A stretch of DNA of 50,213 nt from CAVPCY01 sp963702525 (GCA_963702525.1 CAVPCY010000001.1:1-50213); one strand, 5' to 3'; shown: positions 40,385 to 50,191, counted from the stretch's first letter. Program-made: numbers and translations. The notes: generated by a model from the sequence alone, not told the origin.

Positions 40385-40538
40385 CTCAGGTTCACCTCGG
40401 AAAAGGGGAGTCGAGTTCTAGGACCCATTGTGCCCTGCGAACAGCAACGCTAATGCCCCCGAGCAGCACATGCCAGCACGTTCATAGAAAGACCACGGGC
40501 GAAGCGGTCGGTCCGATGCGCGAAACGACGCGCCGGCC

Positions 40539-41907
40539 CTAGGGCAGCCCCGACCCCATCCACTGGAGCACCGGGCCCGCTGCCACGCCGAGCACGACCG
40601 TGAGCGCAACGCACGCGGACACCGCCGCGGCCGCCGGCCACGGATTCGCGGTCTTGTCGGCGGCGCCACCCTCGCTGAGGAAGGACGCGTGCACGATACG
40701 CAGGTAGTAGCCGGCCGATACGACGCTCATCACCACCGCAACGACGACCCACACCCCCAGCCCGCCACCGAGTGCAGCCACGAACAGGTACAGCTTGCCG
40801 AAGAACCCCGCGAGCGGCGGGATGCCCACCAACGACACGAGCATGATGACCATCATCCACGCGGTCGCGGCTCGCCGCTTCGAAAGCCCCGCGAAGTCCG
40901 AGATCTCGGTCCCCTCTTCGGCGACCACGAGCATGACGCCCAGTGAGGGAAGCGAATATGCCAGCACGTAGAACACCGCGGAGGCGTAGCCGGCTGCGGT
41001 CAGCGTCGAGACTGCCAGCAGCAGGTAGCCGGTGTGCGCGACTCCCGAGTAGGCCATCATGCGCCGGATGTCGGTCTGCGTGAGTGCGGCCAGGTTGCCA
41101 AGGACCATCGAAGCCACCGCAGCGATGAGCAGCGCGGGAGCGAGCGCCGGAGCGGTCGGCCCCACGGCCGAGGTGAGCCGAACCAGCGCGACCACAGCGG
41201 TGAGCTTGGGCACCGTGGAGACGAACGCGACGGTCCACGGCTCGGCGCCTGCGTAGGCATCCGGGCGCCCAGTAGTGGAACGGCGCCGCGGACAGCTTCG
41301 CGAACAGTCCGACGAAGGTCAGCAGCACCGCGAGCACGCCCACCGTGCCCGCTGCACTCAGGTCGAACTCCGAGATGATGGTGGTGCCCGTGACACCGTA
41401 GAGGAACGACATGCCGTAGAGCATCACGAGAGACGTGAGCATGGAGAGCAGGAAGTACTTCAGCGCGCCCTCGAGTCCGTCGAGGCGCATCCGACGGTAG
41501 CCGATGAGCACGTAGGCCGGCATCGTCGCGAGCTCGAGCGCCAGCACGAGCGTCACGAGCTCGCCCGCCGCCGCCATGAGCATCGCGCCCGTCGCCGAGA
41601 ACATCGACAGCGCGACCGCCTCGCGGATCCGGCCGGTCGCCCGGCCTGCGGTCCACAGCAGCCAGATCGCGGTCAGCAGCGCCACGCCGGTACTCGCGAA
41701 ACGCGCCGGCCCGTCGAACACGAGCATGCCGCCGAAGAGCGTCTCACCGGTCGGCGCAACTGCGGCGAAGGCCCCCGCCAGCAACGCAAGCGCAGCACCC
41801 ACCCACGCCGAACCGCGGTCGCCACCCGGCAGGCGCTCGGCGAACAGCGCCCAAAACGCCGCGACCAGGATCAGCAGCTCGGGGATGAGGAGGGCGTAAC
41901 CGGTCAC
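40539..41907 (-). CDS. nuoN: NADH-quinone oxidoreductase subunit N (one frameshift)
   Basis: Antiporter-like proton-pumping subunit of complex I. It has about 13 membrane helices, with the conserved FVGLFAKLSAAPFHYWAPDA loop region, then VPKLTAVVALVRL and LAALTQTDIRRMMAYSGVAH, carrying the Lys/Arg residues of the central ion path. One inserted G at about 41263 breaks the frame in YWAPDAYAG. Restored length is about 455 residues. It is the last gene of the nuo operon and follows nuoM without a gap. Confidence 0.95.
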
Positions 41908-43368
41908 CTAACCACCCAGCGCTTTCGAGAGGGCCTGCATGACCGGGTCGGTGTACTGCAGCAGTGCGGTCCAGTAGATGCCGATGACCACGATCAGCAC
42001 GATCAGCGGTGCCACGACGAGCAGCTCGCGCTTGGTCGCGTCGGGCTGATCGGCCACGGCTATGCTCGGCACCCCGAACACCACCCGCTGCAGCATCCAC
42101 AGCATGTACGCGGCGCCCAGCAGCACGCCGAGCGAGGCCACGAGGATGTACCACGACGGGATGATCACCGACTGCCACCCGCCCAGCAGCGAGAGGAACT
42201 CGCCCACGAAGCCCGAGAGCCCGGGCAGCCCCATGCTCGCGAACGACGCGAACGCGATGAGCCCGGCGATGACCGGCATCTGGCCGGCGACGCCGGAGAG
42301 CTCGGCGATCTGCCGGGTGTGCGTGCGCTCGTAGACCATGCCCACCATGAGGAACAGCATGCCGGTGGTCAGGCCGTGGCTGATGTTGACCGCCATCGCG
42401 CCGTTGAGACCGGCTGCTGTCGCCGACGCGATGCCGAGCATCGCGAAGCCCATATGCGAGACCGACGAGTAGGCGACAAGCTTCTTGACGTCGGTCTGCG
42501 CGAAGGCGGTCGCGGCGCCGTAGATGATCGAGACGACAGCGAGGATCGCGATGAAGATCTGCCACTGCGAGAAGCCGCCGGGCAGGATTGGCAGCGAGAT
42601 GCGCAGGAAGCCGTAGGTGCCCATCTTGAGCATGATGCCGGCGAGCAGCACCGACGCTGCGGTGGGCGCTTCGACGTGGGCATCGGGCAGCCACGTGTGC
42701 AGCGGGAAGACGGGGACCTTCACAGCGAAGCCCAGGAAGAACGCGAAGAAGAGCCACCACTGCAACTGTGCCGGCAGCGCCGGCCCGAGCTTGGCGAGCT
42801 CGACCAGATCGAAGCTGCCGGTCTGCAGGTAGAGCGCCACCACACCCACGAGCATGAACACCGAGCCGAGCAGCGTGTACAGGAAGAACTTGATCGCGGC
42901 ATACTCGCGGCGCGGACCGCCCCACTCGGCGATCAGGAAGTACATGGGGACGAGCACGAGCTCCCAGAACACGTAGAACAGCACGAAGTCGAGCGCGACG
43001 AACACGCCGTTCATGCCCACCTGAAGCAGCAGCAGCATCGCGAAGTAGAACGACGGCTTCTTGTCGATCTTCCAGCTTGCGATGACCGCGAGCAAGGTGA
43101 GCAGTGCCGAGAGGAACACGAGCGGCATCGAGATGCCGTCGACGCCCATGTGGTACTGGATGCCCGCCTGCGGCACCCAGGCGAACTGCTCCACGAACTG
43201 CATCGTGGCTCCTGGAACGAAGCGCACGAGCATGACGACGGCCAACGCGAGATCGGCCCCGGTCACGCCGAGCGCGACCCACTTGGCGAGATCGCCCCGG
43301 CTCTTGGGAAGCAGCGCGCAGGCGAGAACACCCGCGAGCGGCAAGAAGACTATCCAGCTGAGCAGCAC
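41908..43368 (-). CDS. nuoM: NADH-quinone oxidoreductase subunit M
   Basis: Antiporter-like ion-pumping subunit of complex I, 486 residues, intact. Key segments: YVFWELVLVPMYFLIAEWGG with the conserved Glu of helix 5, FAVKVPVFPLHTWLPDAHVE (the Lys and His of helices 7/8), KMGTYGFLRISLPILPGG and TDVKKLVAYSSVSHMGFAML. A GTG at 43368 behind an AAGGGGGG site, immediately after the nuoL stop, is preferred. A TTG at 43392 would lie inside nuoL. Confidence 0.97.
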   Translation of the reverse strand: MLLSWIVFLPLAGVLACALLPKSRGDLAKWVALGVTGADLALAVVMLVRFVPGATMQFVEQFAWVPQAGIQYHMGVDGISMPLVFLSALLTLLAVIASWKIDKKPSFYFAMLLLLQVGMNGVFVALDFVLFYVFWELVLVPMYFLIAEWGGPRREYAAIKFFLYTLLGSVFMLVGVVALYLQTGSFDLVELAKLGPALPAQLQWWLFFAFFLGFAVKVPVFPLHTWLPDAHVEAPTAASVLLAGIMLKMGTYGFLRISLPILPGGFSQWQIFIAILAVVSIIYGAATAFAQTDVKKLVAYSSVSHMGFAMLGIASATAAGLNGAMAVNISHGLTTGMLFLMVGMVYERTHTRQIAELSGVAGQMPVIAGLIAFASFASMGLPGLSGFVGEFLSLLGGWQSVIIPSWYILVASLGVLLGAAYMLWMLQRVVFGVPSIAVADQPDATKRELLVVAPLIVLIVVIGIYWTALLQYTDPVMQALSKALGG

Positions 43369-43369
43369 G

Positions 43370-45283
43370 CTAGGCCCCCCTTGAGACGACAACCATGACG
43401 AGCATCAGTACGACAACGGCGCCCAAGACGAGGCGCTGATAGCTCTGGAGCTGTCCGGTCTGCAGGCGCCGGGCGCGCCGTCCTATCGACACGGCGAGTG
43501 TCGCCAGCCCGTTGACCGCAGCGTCGATGACGCCGCCGTCGAACCGCCACGCGCCCTTGGACGCAGCCACCCAGCCCTTGCCGGCACCGTTCACCACCGC
43601 GTCGACGCCCTTCTGATCGAAGACCGCGAGCGCATCGGCCGAGCGCATGTAGCCGCCGATGATGAAGTGGTCGTACGTGAGATCGAAGTAGAACTTCTGC
43701 ACGAGCATGTCGTAGAAGAAGCCGAAGCGCTGCTTCCACAGGCGCGTGTTGACCACCATCGACCGGCGGCCGTAGACCCACCAGCCAACGCCGATGCCCG
43801 TGCCCGCCACGGCGACGGACACGAGCAGCATCGCCATGCTCGGCCACTCGCCCTCATGTCCGAGGAACGCCGCGAACACGGTGGTGGCCCAGCCCGCGAA
43901 CACGCTCACGACCGCGAGCAGGCTCATCGGCAGCAGCATGGAGGTGTGGCCTTCCTTGAGGTGCTCGGATTGCTCGGGACCCGAGAACACCCGGAACCAC
44001 AGGCGCGTCATGTAGAACGCCGTGAGGCCGGACGCCACGATCACACCCATGAACGCGACCGGATGACCCTCGTGCAGCAGCACCGCGAGGATCTCGTCCT
44101 TGCTGAAGAAGCCGGCAAGCGGTGGGACACCCGCGAGGGCCATCGCACCCACCGTGAACGTCGCAGTGGTCCACGGCATGCGCTTGGCCAGACCGCCCAT
44201 CTCGCGCATGTCTTGCGTGTGCGCGGAGTGGATGATGACACCCGCTCCTAAGAACAGCAGCGACTTGAAGTACGCGTGCGTGGTCAGGTGGAACAGCGAC
44301 GCGGTCGCGCTGCCCGCGCCCAGCGCCACGAACATCAGCCCCAACTGACTGATCGTCGAGTACGCGAGCACCTTCTTGATGTCGTGCTGTACACACGCGA
44401 GAAGGCCACCGAGCAGCGCCGTGGCTACGCCGATGAACAGCATCGCGCCCATCACCTGTGGCGCCGCCTCGAAGATCGGCAGCGTGCGCGCGATGACGAA
44501 CACGCCCGCCGCGACCATCGTTGCGGCGTGGATGAGCGCCGAGGCGGGCGTGGGGCCGGCCATCGCGTCGGGCAGCCACACGTGGAGCGGTATCTGGGCC
44601 GACTTGCCCATCGCCGCCCACAGCAGGCCGATCGCCGCCGCCGTCGCCACGCCGGGCGCCCACTCGGGAACCGAACTCAGGACCTCAGCGAGGTCGAACG
44701 TGCCCACAGCCGTGAAGATGGTGAACAGCGCGATGAGGAACCCGAGGTCGCCCACGCGCGTTGTGAGGAACGCCTTCTGCGAAGCCTTGCGCGGCGCCTC
44801 GTTCTCGTACCAGAAGCCGATGAGCAGGTACGAGCACAGGCCCATCATCTCCCACATCACGAAGGTGAAGAGCAGGTTCTCGGAAAGCACCAAGAACAGC
44901 ATCGCCGCGGTGAACAGGGAGAGCACCGCGTAGTACCAGCCGATGCGCTCGTCCTTGTGCATGTAGCCGAGCGAGTAGACCTGCACGCACGTGGCGACGA
45001 TGGTGACGGTCACGAGCGTCACCGCGGCGACGGGGTCCAGTGCCAGCTTCGCGTCGAAGGTGTACTCGCCCATGCGGCCGAAGGTCCAGGCCCACGACCA
45101 GACGGGCTCCCCGTGCTCCCCTCCCGGCCACACTGCGAGAAACGCGGCGATAGCGAGAACGCACGACGTCGCCATCGCGAAGGCCGACAGCAGGATCAGA
45201 CGGTTGCGGATCGCTCGAGACAGCGGCAACAGAATCAAGAACGCCAGTACCGGAAGCCCGGGTATGAGGAGGACCCAGTCCAT
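43370..45283 (-). CDS. nuoL: NADH-quinone oxidoreductase subunit L
   Basis: Largest antiporter-like pump subunit, carrying the lateral helix in complex I. The 637-residue intact frame shows ENLLFTFVMWEMMGLCSYLL (conserved Glu), GKSAQIPLHVWLPDAMAGPT, ALIHAATMVAAGVFVIART and CVQHDIKKVLAYSTISQLGL. A C-terminal amphipathic stretch and final helix (VLGAVVVLMLVMVVVSRGA) match the lateral arm. Start ATG at 45283 follows nuoK by 3 bases. Confidence 0.98.
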   Translation of the reverse strand: MDWVLLIPGLPVLAFLILLPLSRAIRNRLILLSAFAMATSCVLAIAAFLAVWPGGEHGEPVWSWAWTFGRMGEYTFDAKLALDPVAAVTLVTVTIVATCVQVYSLGYMHKDERIGWYYAVLSLFTAAMLFLVLSENLLFTFVMWEMMGLCSYLLIGFWYENEAPRKASQKAFLTTRVGDLGFLIALFTIFTAVGTFDLAEVLSSVPEWAPGVATAAAIGLLWAAMGKSAQIPLHVWLPDAMAGPTPASALIHAATMVAAGVFVIARTLPIFEAAPQVMGAMLFIGVATALLGGLLACVQHDIKKVLAYSTISQLGLMFVALGAGSATASLFHLTTHAYFKSLLFLGAGVIIHSAHTQDMREMGGLAKRMPWTTATFTVGAMALAGVPPLAGFFSKDEILAVLLHEGHPVAFMGVIVASGLTAFYMTRLWFRVFSGPEQSEHLKEGHTSMLLPMSLLAVVSVFAGWATTVFAAFLGHEGEWPSMAMLLVSVAVAGTGIGVGWWVYGRRSMVVNTRLWKQRFGFFYDMLVQKFYFDLTYDHFIIGGYMRSADALAVFDQKGVDAVVNGAGKGWVAASKGAWRFDGGVIDAAVNGLATLAVSIGRRARRLQTGQLQSYQRLVLGAVVVLMLVMVVVSRGA

Positions 45284-45286
45284 GCC

Positions 45287-45598
45287 CTACCCTTTCAGCT
45301 CCGACAGATTGGTCACTTCGCTCGTGCGAGACCGCCTGTAGATGGCAAGTACGAGCGCGAGGCCCAAGCCCACCTCGGCCGCCGAGATGACCATGGTGAA
45401 GACGGTGAAGAACCACCCCGTCATCTCCTGGGGCGTGCGGAAGCGCGCAAACGCGATCAGGTTGATGCCAACCGCGATCGACATCAGCTCGAGCGACATC
45501 AGCACCTGGATCGCACCCTTCTTCGAGACAGCGCCATACACGCCGAGCGAGAAGATCAGTGCGCCAAGGATCAGGAAGGCCTCGAGACCGACACGCAT
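45287..45598 (-). CDS. nuoK: NADH-quinone oxidoreductase subunit K
   Basis: MrpC-like subunit of 103 residues with three membrane helices. It contains the two functionally important membrane glutamates: VLMSLELMSIAVGINLIAFA in helix 2 and VISAAEVGLGLALVLAIYRR in helix 3. Intact and of normal length. Its start is directly next to the nuoJ stop. Confidence 0.97.
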   Translation of the reverse strand: MRVGLEAFLILGALIFSLGVYGAVSKKGAIQVLMSLELMSIAVGINLIAFARFRTPQEMTGWFFTVFTMVISAAEVGLGLALVLAIYRRSRTSEVTNLSELKG

Positions 45599-46105
45599 CT
45601 ACTCGTCCCCCTCCCTCGACCAGAGAACCGCCGCGACGAGCGCTGCGGTGAGCACCAGCGAGGCGATCTCGAACGGTGCGACCCAGCCGTCGATGCTGAA
45701 CAACTTCTCGCCGAAGGACACGAGGTCCGGCGCCTGTTGCGGCAGTGTGACCGGCGGCGCCGTCCACCCGACCACTGCGAAAGCGACCACGCCGAAGAAC
45801 ACCACGGCGAGGGCCAACGCGAGCCACGAACCGTCGCGAGGACGGACCGCATCGACTCGGTCGCGCAGCGTGATCATGATGGTGAAGATGAGCAGGATGG
45901 CGAGCGCGCCGGCGTAGATCAGCAGCTGTACGAGCGCGATGTAGTCCGCGCCCAGGAGCATGTAGATGCCGGCAACCGAGACCGACACGCCGAGCAGCCA
46001 GAACGCCGCGTGCACCACGTTGCGGGTCGCGAGCATCGCCACCGAGCCGCCCACCGTCACGAGCGCGAGCGCCACGAAGGCAATGCCGTTCACGGTCTCA
46101 CTCAT
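45599..46105 (-). CDS. nuoJ: NADH-quinone oxidoreductase subunit J
   Basis: Membrane subunit of 168 residues with five helices, including the flexible helix-3 segment MLLGADYIALVQLLIYAGAL that takes part in coupling quinone chemistry to ion pumping. The start ATG at 46105 has an AGGAGGTGAGCGCC site, which is also the end of nuoI. Intact frame, normal length. Confidence 0.95.
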   Translation of the reverse strand: MSETVNGIAFVALALVTVGGSVAMLATRNVVHAAFWLLGVSVSVAGIYMLLGADYIALVQLLIYAGALAILLIFTIMITLRDRVDAVRPRDGSWLALALAVVFFGVVAFAVVGWTAPPVTLPQQAPDLVSFGEKLFSIDGWVAPFEIASLVLTAALVAAVLWSREGDE

Positions 46106-46111
46106 CGGCGC

Positions 46112-46612
46112 TCACCTCCTCGGCGGCGGCAGGCGCGGGGCGGCAGGCGCGGGCGTGTCGGCAGGCGTTGCAGCCGGCGCAGGGCGCTCGGCACGCTTGG
46201 GCTTGGCGACAGGCGTGTCGGAGAGCAGGTCGACGGCGAGCTCCTCGGCCGAGAAGCGCGCGAGCTCGTAGTCGTGCCCCTGCTCTATGGCGTCGAACGG
46301 GCACGCCTCGACACACAGGCCGCACATCATGCACGCGCCGATCTCGTAGTGCCACCGGTCGATGGTCTTGTTGCGCTCCTCGTCGGTGGTGATGTCGATC
46401 TTGATGATGTAGTCGGGGCACGCCTTCTCGCAGGCGAGACAGCCCGTGCACTTGTGATTGCCCTGGTCGTCGAGATTCATCTGAACGGCCCAGCGAGCGC
46501 GCTCGGGAAGCGTGACCTTCTCGCGCGGATACTGGACGGTGATGGGCCCTCGCACCATGTTGCGCATCGAGATGCGCATGCCGTTGAGGATGCCGGTGCC
46601 CCACACGCTCAT
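46112..46612 (-). CDS. nuoI: NADH-quinone oxidoreductase subunit I
   Basis: Ferredoxin-like subunit carrying two [4Fe-4S] clusters in the path to quinone. Motifs: CTGCLACEKACPDYIIKIDI and CMMCGLCVEACPFDAIEQGH. After about residue 130 comes a Pro/Ala-rich tail (KPKRAERPAPAATPADTPAP). The ATG at 46612 overlaps the nuoH stop (ATGA). The C-terminus is uncertain: this frame ends at 46112 (RLPPPRR), while a one-base shift would give an acidic end AAAEEVSADE at 46098 overlapping nuoJ. Confidence 0.93.
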   Translation of the reverse strand: MSVWGTGILNGMRISMRNMVRGPITVQYPREKVTLPERARWAVQMNLDDQGNHKCTGCLACEKACPDYIIKIDITTDEERNKTIDRWHYEIGACMMCGLCVEACPFDAIEQGHDYELARFSAEELAVDLLSDTPVAKPKRAERPAPAATPADTPAPAAPRLPPPRR

Positions 46613-47604
46613 CGGACACCTCCAAACAGCACTGGCCACAGCTTCACGGCGATACCCGTGATCATGACCCACGCGAGCGATGCCGGAAGCAGCACCTTCC
46701 AGCCCAGCGAGAGCAGTTGGTCGATGCGCACCCGCGGCAACGTGCCGCGGATCCACATCAGAACCGAGATGAGCAGATAGACCTTCAGGATGAACACGAC
46801 CGGCGCGAATCCTCCGAGCGCATCCACAGGAACGAACGGAATCGTCCAGCCGCCAAAGAACAGCGTCACCATCACCGAGCAGAAGATGAAGATGTTGCTG
46901 AACTCCGAGAGGAAGAGCAGTCCGAACTTCATCGACGCGTACTCCGTAGCGAATCCGCCGACGAGCTCCGACTCGGCCTCGGACATGTCGAACGGCGTCT
47001 GGTTGACCTCGATCAGGCCGGCTATGAGGAACATCACGAACGCAGGCAGACACGGCAGGAAGAACCACACCGGATCTTGCGCCTTCACGATGTCGCTCAT
47101 GTTGAGCGAGCCGGCGATCATGACCGGCGGCAACGCCGCGAGCAGCATCGGCACCTCGTAGGTGATCTGCTGAGCCACAGCACGCATGCCGCCCAACAGC
47201 GACCACTTGTTCGCGCTCGCCCAGCCGGCAGCGACGATGCCGAGCGGGACCAGCGACACGACGGCGAAGGTGAACAGCAGGCCCAAGTCGAGATCGGCCG
47301 CCATCACCGAATCGGAGAACGGTATCGCCGCGTATGCCGCCAGCGACGGCACGAACACGATCGCGGGCGCCAGGAAGTAGAGTCCCCTGTCGACGTTGGC
47401 CGGCGTGGGGTCTTCCTTGGTGAGCAGTTTGAGCACGTCGGCGAGTGTCTGGAACATGCCTTTCGGCCCGAGCTCCATCGGCCCCAAGCGGACATGCAGG
47501 CGGCCGAGCACCTTGCGCAACATGTAGATGAGCACCACGCCGTTCGCGAGCATGAGCCCCAACGCGGCGAGCACCCGCAAGGACGCTGTCAGCAGGGGGT
47601 TCAT
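46609..47604 (-). CDS. nuoH: NADH-quinone oxidoreductase subunit H
   Basis: Membrane subunit that anchors the peripheral arm and lines the quinone chamber. The 331-residue intact frame has RLGPMELGPKGMFQTLADVL, KLLTKEDPTPANVDRGLYFL, the conserved IEVNQTPFDMSEAESELVGG loop and TEYASMKFGLLFLSEFSNIF. These carry the charged E-channel residues. The ATG at 47604 overlaps the nuoD stop by four bases. Confidence 0.97.
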   Translation of the reverse strand: MNPLLTASLRVLAALGLMLANGVVLIYMLRKVLGRLHVRLGPMELGPKGMFQTLADVLKLLTKEDPTPANVDRGLYFLAPAIVFVPSLAAYAAIPFSDSVMAADLDLGLLFTFAVVSLVPLGIVAAGWASANKWSLLGGMRAVAQQITYEVPMLLAALPPVMIAGSLNMSDIVKAQDPVWFFLPCLPAFVMFLIAGLIEVNQTPFDMSEAESELVGGFATEYASMKFGLLFLSEFSNIFIFCSVMVTLFFGGWTIPFVPVDALGGFAPVVFILKVYLLISVLMWIRGTLPRVRIDQLLSLGWKVLLPASLAWVMITGIAVKLWPVLFGGVR

Positions 47605-48810
47605 CGGTCGATCTCCCCCAGCACCACGTCGATACTGCCGAGGATCACGACCGCGTCTGCGAGCAATGCGCCTGGGAGCAGCGCCTCGCCCACCTGCAGC
47701 GCGTAGAGCGCCGGCGGGCGGTAGCGCATGCGGTACGGGTTCTCGGTGCCGTCGGAGACCAGGTGCACGCCCAGCTCGCCTCTGGGCGACTCGACCGACG
47801 CGTACGCCTCGCCCACCGGGCGGACGCAGCACCTTGGGCACCTTGGCGGTGTAGTCGCCTTCGGGCAGTCCGTCCATGCACTGGCGGCAGATGCGCACGG
47901 CCTGGCGCATCTCCTCCATGCGCACCGCGTAGCGCGCGTAGCAGTCGCCTTCCTCGGCGATGGGGATCGAGAACTCCATCTCGTCGTAGGCGGCGTACGG
48001 GATGTCTCGGCGTACGTCGAAGCTCACGCCGCTCGCGCGCAGGTTCGCACCGGTGAGCCCATAGGCGACCGCCGCGTGCTTCTCGATCACGCCTACGCCT
48101 CGCATGCGCGCCTGGAAGATCTCGTTTCCGCCGAGCAGCTGATCGTGCTCGTCGAGGTAGGTGTCGATCGTCGAGAGGAACCGCCGGATCTTCTGCTCGG
48201 CGGTATGCGTGATGTCGCGCACGACGCCGCCCGGCCGCACGTAGTTGAACATCATGCGCTGGCCGGTGACGTCCTCGAGGATGTCGAGCAGGTGCTCGCG
48301 GTCGCGGACCGCGTAGAGGAACTGCCCCATCGCCCCGTTGTCGAGCCCCATCGTCCCGTACCACACGAGGTGGCTCGCGAGCCGGTTGAGCTCGCCCATC
48401 AGCACGCGCAGCCAGTTCGCCCGCCGAGGAACCTCGATCTGGGCGATCTTCTCGGCCGCGAGGGCGAAGGCGAGCTCGTTGTGGATGCCGGAGACGTAGT
48501 CGCCTCGGTCCATGAGCGTGCCTACAGCGCTATAGCGACGCGACTCGGCGAGCTTCTCGATGCCGCGGTGCAGATAGCCGACAACGGCCTCACCCGCGAC
48601 GACCTCCTCGCCGTCGAGCTCGAGCAGCACTCGCAAGACGCCGTGCGTCGAGGGGTGCTGCGGACCCATGTTGACGATGAGGTGCTCGGTCGAGGGACGG
48701 TCGACTCCCAGCGGCGCGCGGTACAGCGAGATCGGCAGGTCCTCGGGAAGCTCGGGAGTGCCGGCGGTCAGCCAGCCGGCGTGCTTGACCACGCTGCGAG
48801 GATCGCTCAC
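47601..48810 (-). CDS. nuoD: NADH-quinone oxidoreductase subunit D (one frameshift)
   Basis: 49-kDa subunit that forms the quinone-binding site with NuoB. NMGPQHPSTHGVLRVLLELD contains the quinone-site His. GYLHRGIEKLAESRRYSAVG, NELAFALAAEKIAQIEVP and GGNEIFQARMRGVGVI follow. One inserted C at about 47820 splits VLRP from VGEAYASVESPRGELGVHLV. Restored length is about 402 residues. It lacks the Ni-binding CxxC pairs of [NiFe] hydrogenases, so this is complex I and not an energy-converting hydrogenase. The GTG at 48810 overlaps the nuoC stop (GTGA). Confidence 0.96.
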
Positions 48811-49271
48811 CGGTTGCGCACCTCCTCCGGCGTCCGGATGGGGATGCGCTTGAGCAGCAGCGGGTCGATACCCTCGGTGAGCAGCAGGTACTTGGGGTTG
48901 GGATGGCCCGACAGGGTCAGGCCGAACATCTCGCACAACTCGCGCTCGGGCATGAGCGCAGCTGGGAAGATGCACCACACGCTCGCGAGGTCGGAGCCGT
49001 AGTCGTGTGCCACCTTGACGTAGACCTCTTCGTCACGCGCGAACGAGCGCAGGTGGTAGACAGCGTCGACAGCTTCACCGGTGTCGATGCCGAACACGTC
49101 GACCAGGAAGGCGAAGTCGTGATCGGACTCCTTGAGCGCCATCAGCGCGGCACCGGTCTGAGCAGGTGCGACGCGCGCGACCACGCCCAGTACGGCGACG
49201 TCCTCGACCGCGACGTCCGTGACTCCGGCGCGCTCGAGTGCGCTAGCTATGTGCGTCGCGTCTGGCTTCAA
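48807..49271 (-). CDS. nuoC: NADH-quinone oxidoreductase subunit C
   Basis: 30-kDa subunit of the peripheral arm, 154 residues. Conserved C-terminal part: SVWCIFPAALMPERELCEMF, GLTLSGHPNPKYLLLTEGID. A TTG at 49271 behind GGAG is the likely start, overlapping the end of nuoB by 29 bases; no in-frame ATG or GTG lies close by. It is a separate gene, not the NuoCD fusion found in enterobacteria. Confidence 0.9.
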   Translation of the reverse strand: MKPDATHIASALERAGVTDVAVEDVAVLGVVARVAPAQTGAALMALKESDHDFAFLVDVFGIDTGEAVDAVYHLRSFARDEEVYVKVAHDYGSDLASVWCIFPAALMPERELCEMFGLTLSGHPNPKYLLLTEGIDPLLLKRIPIRTPEEVRNR

Positions 49272-49749
49272 GCCTGGTCTCCGTTTGCGCCTTGATCTTC
49301 TCCATGAGCTGCAAGAACCCGTACTGCACCGACTCTGGCCGAGGCGGGCAGCCGGGGATGTAGACGTCGACGGGCACGATCTTGTCGACGCCGAGGATGA
49401 CGTTGGGGTACTCGCGGAACGGTCCGCCGGTACTCGCGCAGGCACCCATCGAGACGACCCACTTGGGCTCGGGCATCTGGTCGTAGAGCCGCCGCACCGT
49501 GTCGGCCATCTTGTGGTTCACGGTGCCGGCCACGATCATCACGTCGGCCTGCCGAGGGCTGGCTCGGAAGAACACGCCGTGACGGTCGAAGTCGAAACGC
49601 GGACCGGAGGCGTGCATCAGGCCTTCGATCGCGCAGCACGCGATGCCGAACGCCATGTACCACAACGAGCGCCGTCGGGCCCAGTCGAAGAGCTGCTCAC
49701 TACGAATGAAGAGGACCGAGTTCTCGCCGGTGAATCGGTCTATCGCCAT
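49243..49749 (-). CDS. nuoB: NADH-quinone oxidoreductase subunit B
   Basis: Carries the terminal cluster N2, the electron donor to quinone. The four ligands are visible in MAFGIACCAIEGLMHASGPR (Cys-Cys), SMGACASTGGPFR and IPGCPPRPESVQ. VMIVAGTVNHKMADTVRRLY is the usual core. The 168-residue frame is intact. The ATG at 49749 overlaps nuoA by ten bases. Confidence 0.96.
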   Translation of the reverse strand: MAIDRFTGENSVLFIRSEQLFDWARRRSLWYMAFGIACCAIEGLMHASGPRFDFDRHGVFFRASPRQADVMIVAGTVNHKMADTVRRLYDQMPEPKWVVSMGACASTGGPFREYPNVILGVDKIVPVDVYIPGCPPRPESVQYGFLQLMEKIKAQTETRLEARRDAHS

Positions 49750-50102
49750 CTGAGCGCGCCCTCCTTCCACGCATACATGAGGCCCGCGAACAGGATCGAC
49801 ACGAAGACGATCATCTCGATGACCACGAACCACCCCACGCCCGGACGGCCGAAGGTGACGGCCCACGGGTAGAGGAAGACGGTCTCGATGTCGAAGATCA
49901 CGTAGAGGAGCGCGTAGACGTAGTAGCCCGAGCGGAACTGCACCCACGGGCCGCCGATCGGCTCGACGCCGCACTCGTAGGTCTCGGACTTCTCGGGAGA
50001 GGGCTTCTTGGGCGAAAGCAGCCATGACGAGGCCAGCGCGACCACGACGAACAGCGCGCCGATGACGACGAACCCAGCGATGACCAGCCGCTCGAGTTCC
50101 AC
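49740..50102 (-). CDS. nuoA: NADH-quinone oxidoreductase subunit A
   Basis: Small membrane subunit with three helices, 120 residues. The conserved loop ETYECGVEPIGGPWVQFRSG contains the functional Cys, followed by YYVYALLYVIFDIETVFLYP. A GTG at 50102 behind GAAGGG is preferred over an upstream GTG at 50192 that would add 30 unlikely residues. It is the first gene of the nuoABCDHIJKLMN operon. No nuoE, nuoF or nuoG is present in the operon. Confidence 0.95.
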   Translation of the reverse strand: MELERLVIAGFVVIGALFVVVALASSWLLSPKKPSPEKSETYECGVEPIGGPWVQFRSGYYVYALLYVIFDIETVFLYPWAVTFGRPGVGWFVVIEMIVFVSILFAGLMYAWKEGALRWR

Positions 50103-50182
50103 CCCTGTGTGCCCTTCATCCGAACAGGCGCCCCACGCGCCTGCCACGCTCTCGCGCGTGCGCGCAAGTGCGTAGTCGTCGG

Positions 50183-50191
50183 ACAGTACCA
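50183..50191 (-). promoter_or_regulatory. Candidate extended -10 promoter for the nuo operon
   Basis: TGGTACTGT on the minus strand fits an extended -10 (TGN then TACTGT), about 80 bases upstream of the nuoA GTG. No convincing -35 is seen before the window ends. Confidence 0.25.

Noticed and set aside
41275..46780. Very long plus-strand open frames opposite nuoN-nuoJ (up to 834 codons)
   Set aside because: They are antisense shadows of GC-rich genes: composition is dominated by Arg, His, Glu and Asp, there are no recognisable motifs, and the minus-strand nuo genes are unambiguous.
47601..48810. nuoD as the large subunit of an energy-converting [NiFe] hydrogenase
   Set aside because: The Ni-binding CxxC pairs are missing and the HPSTHG quinone-site motif is present, so it is a complex I subunit.
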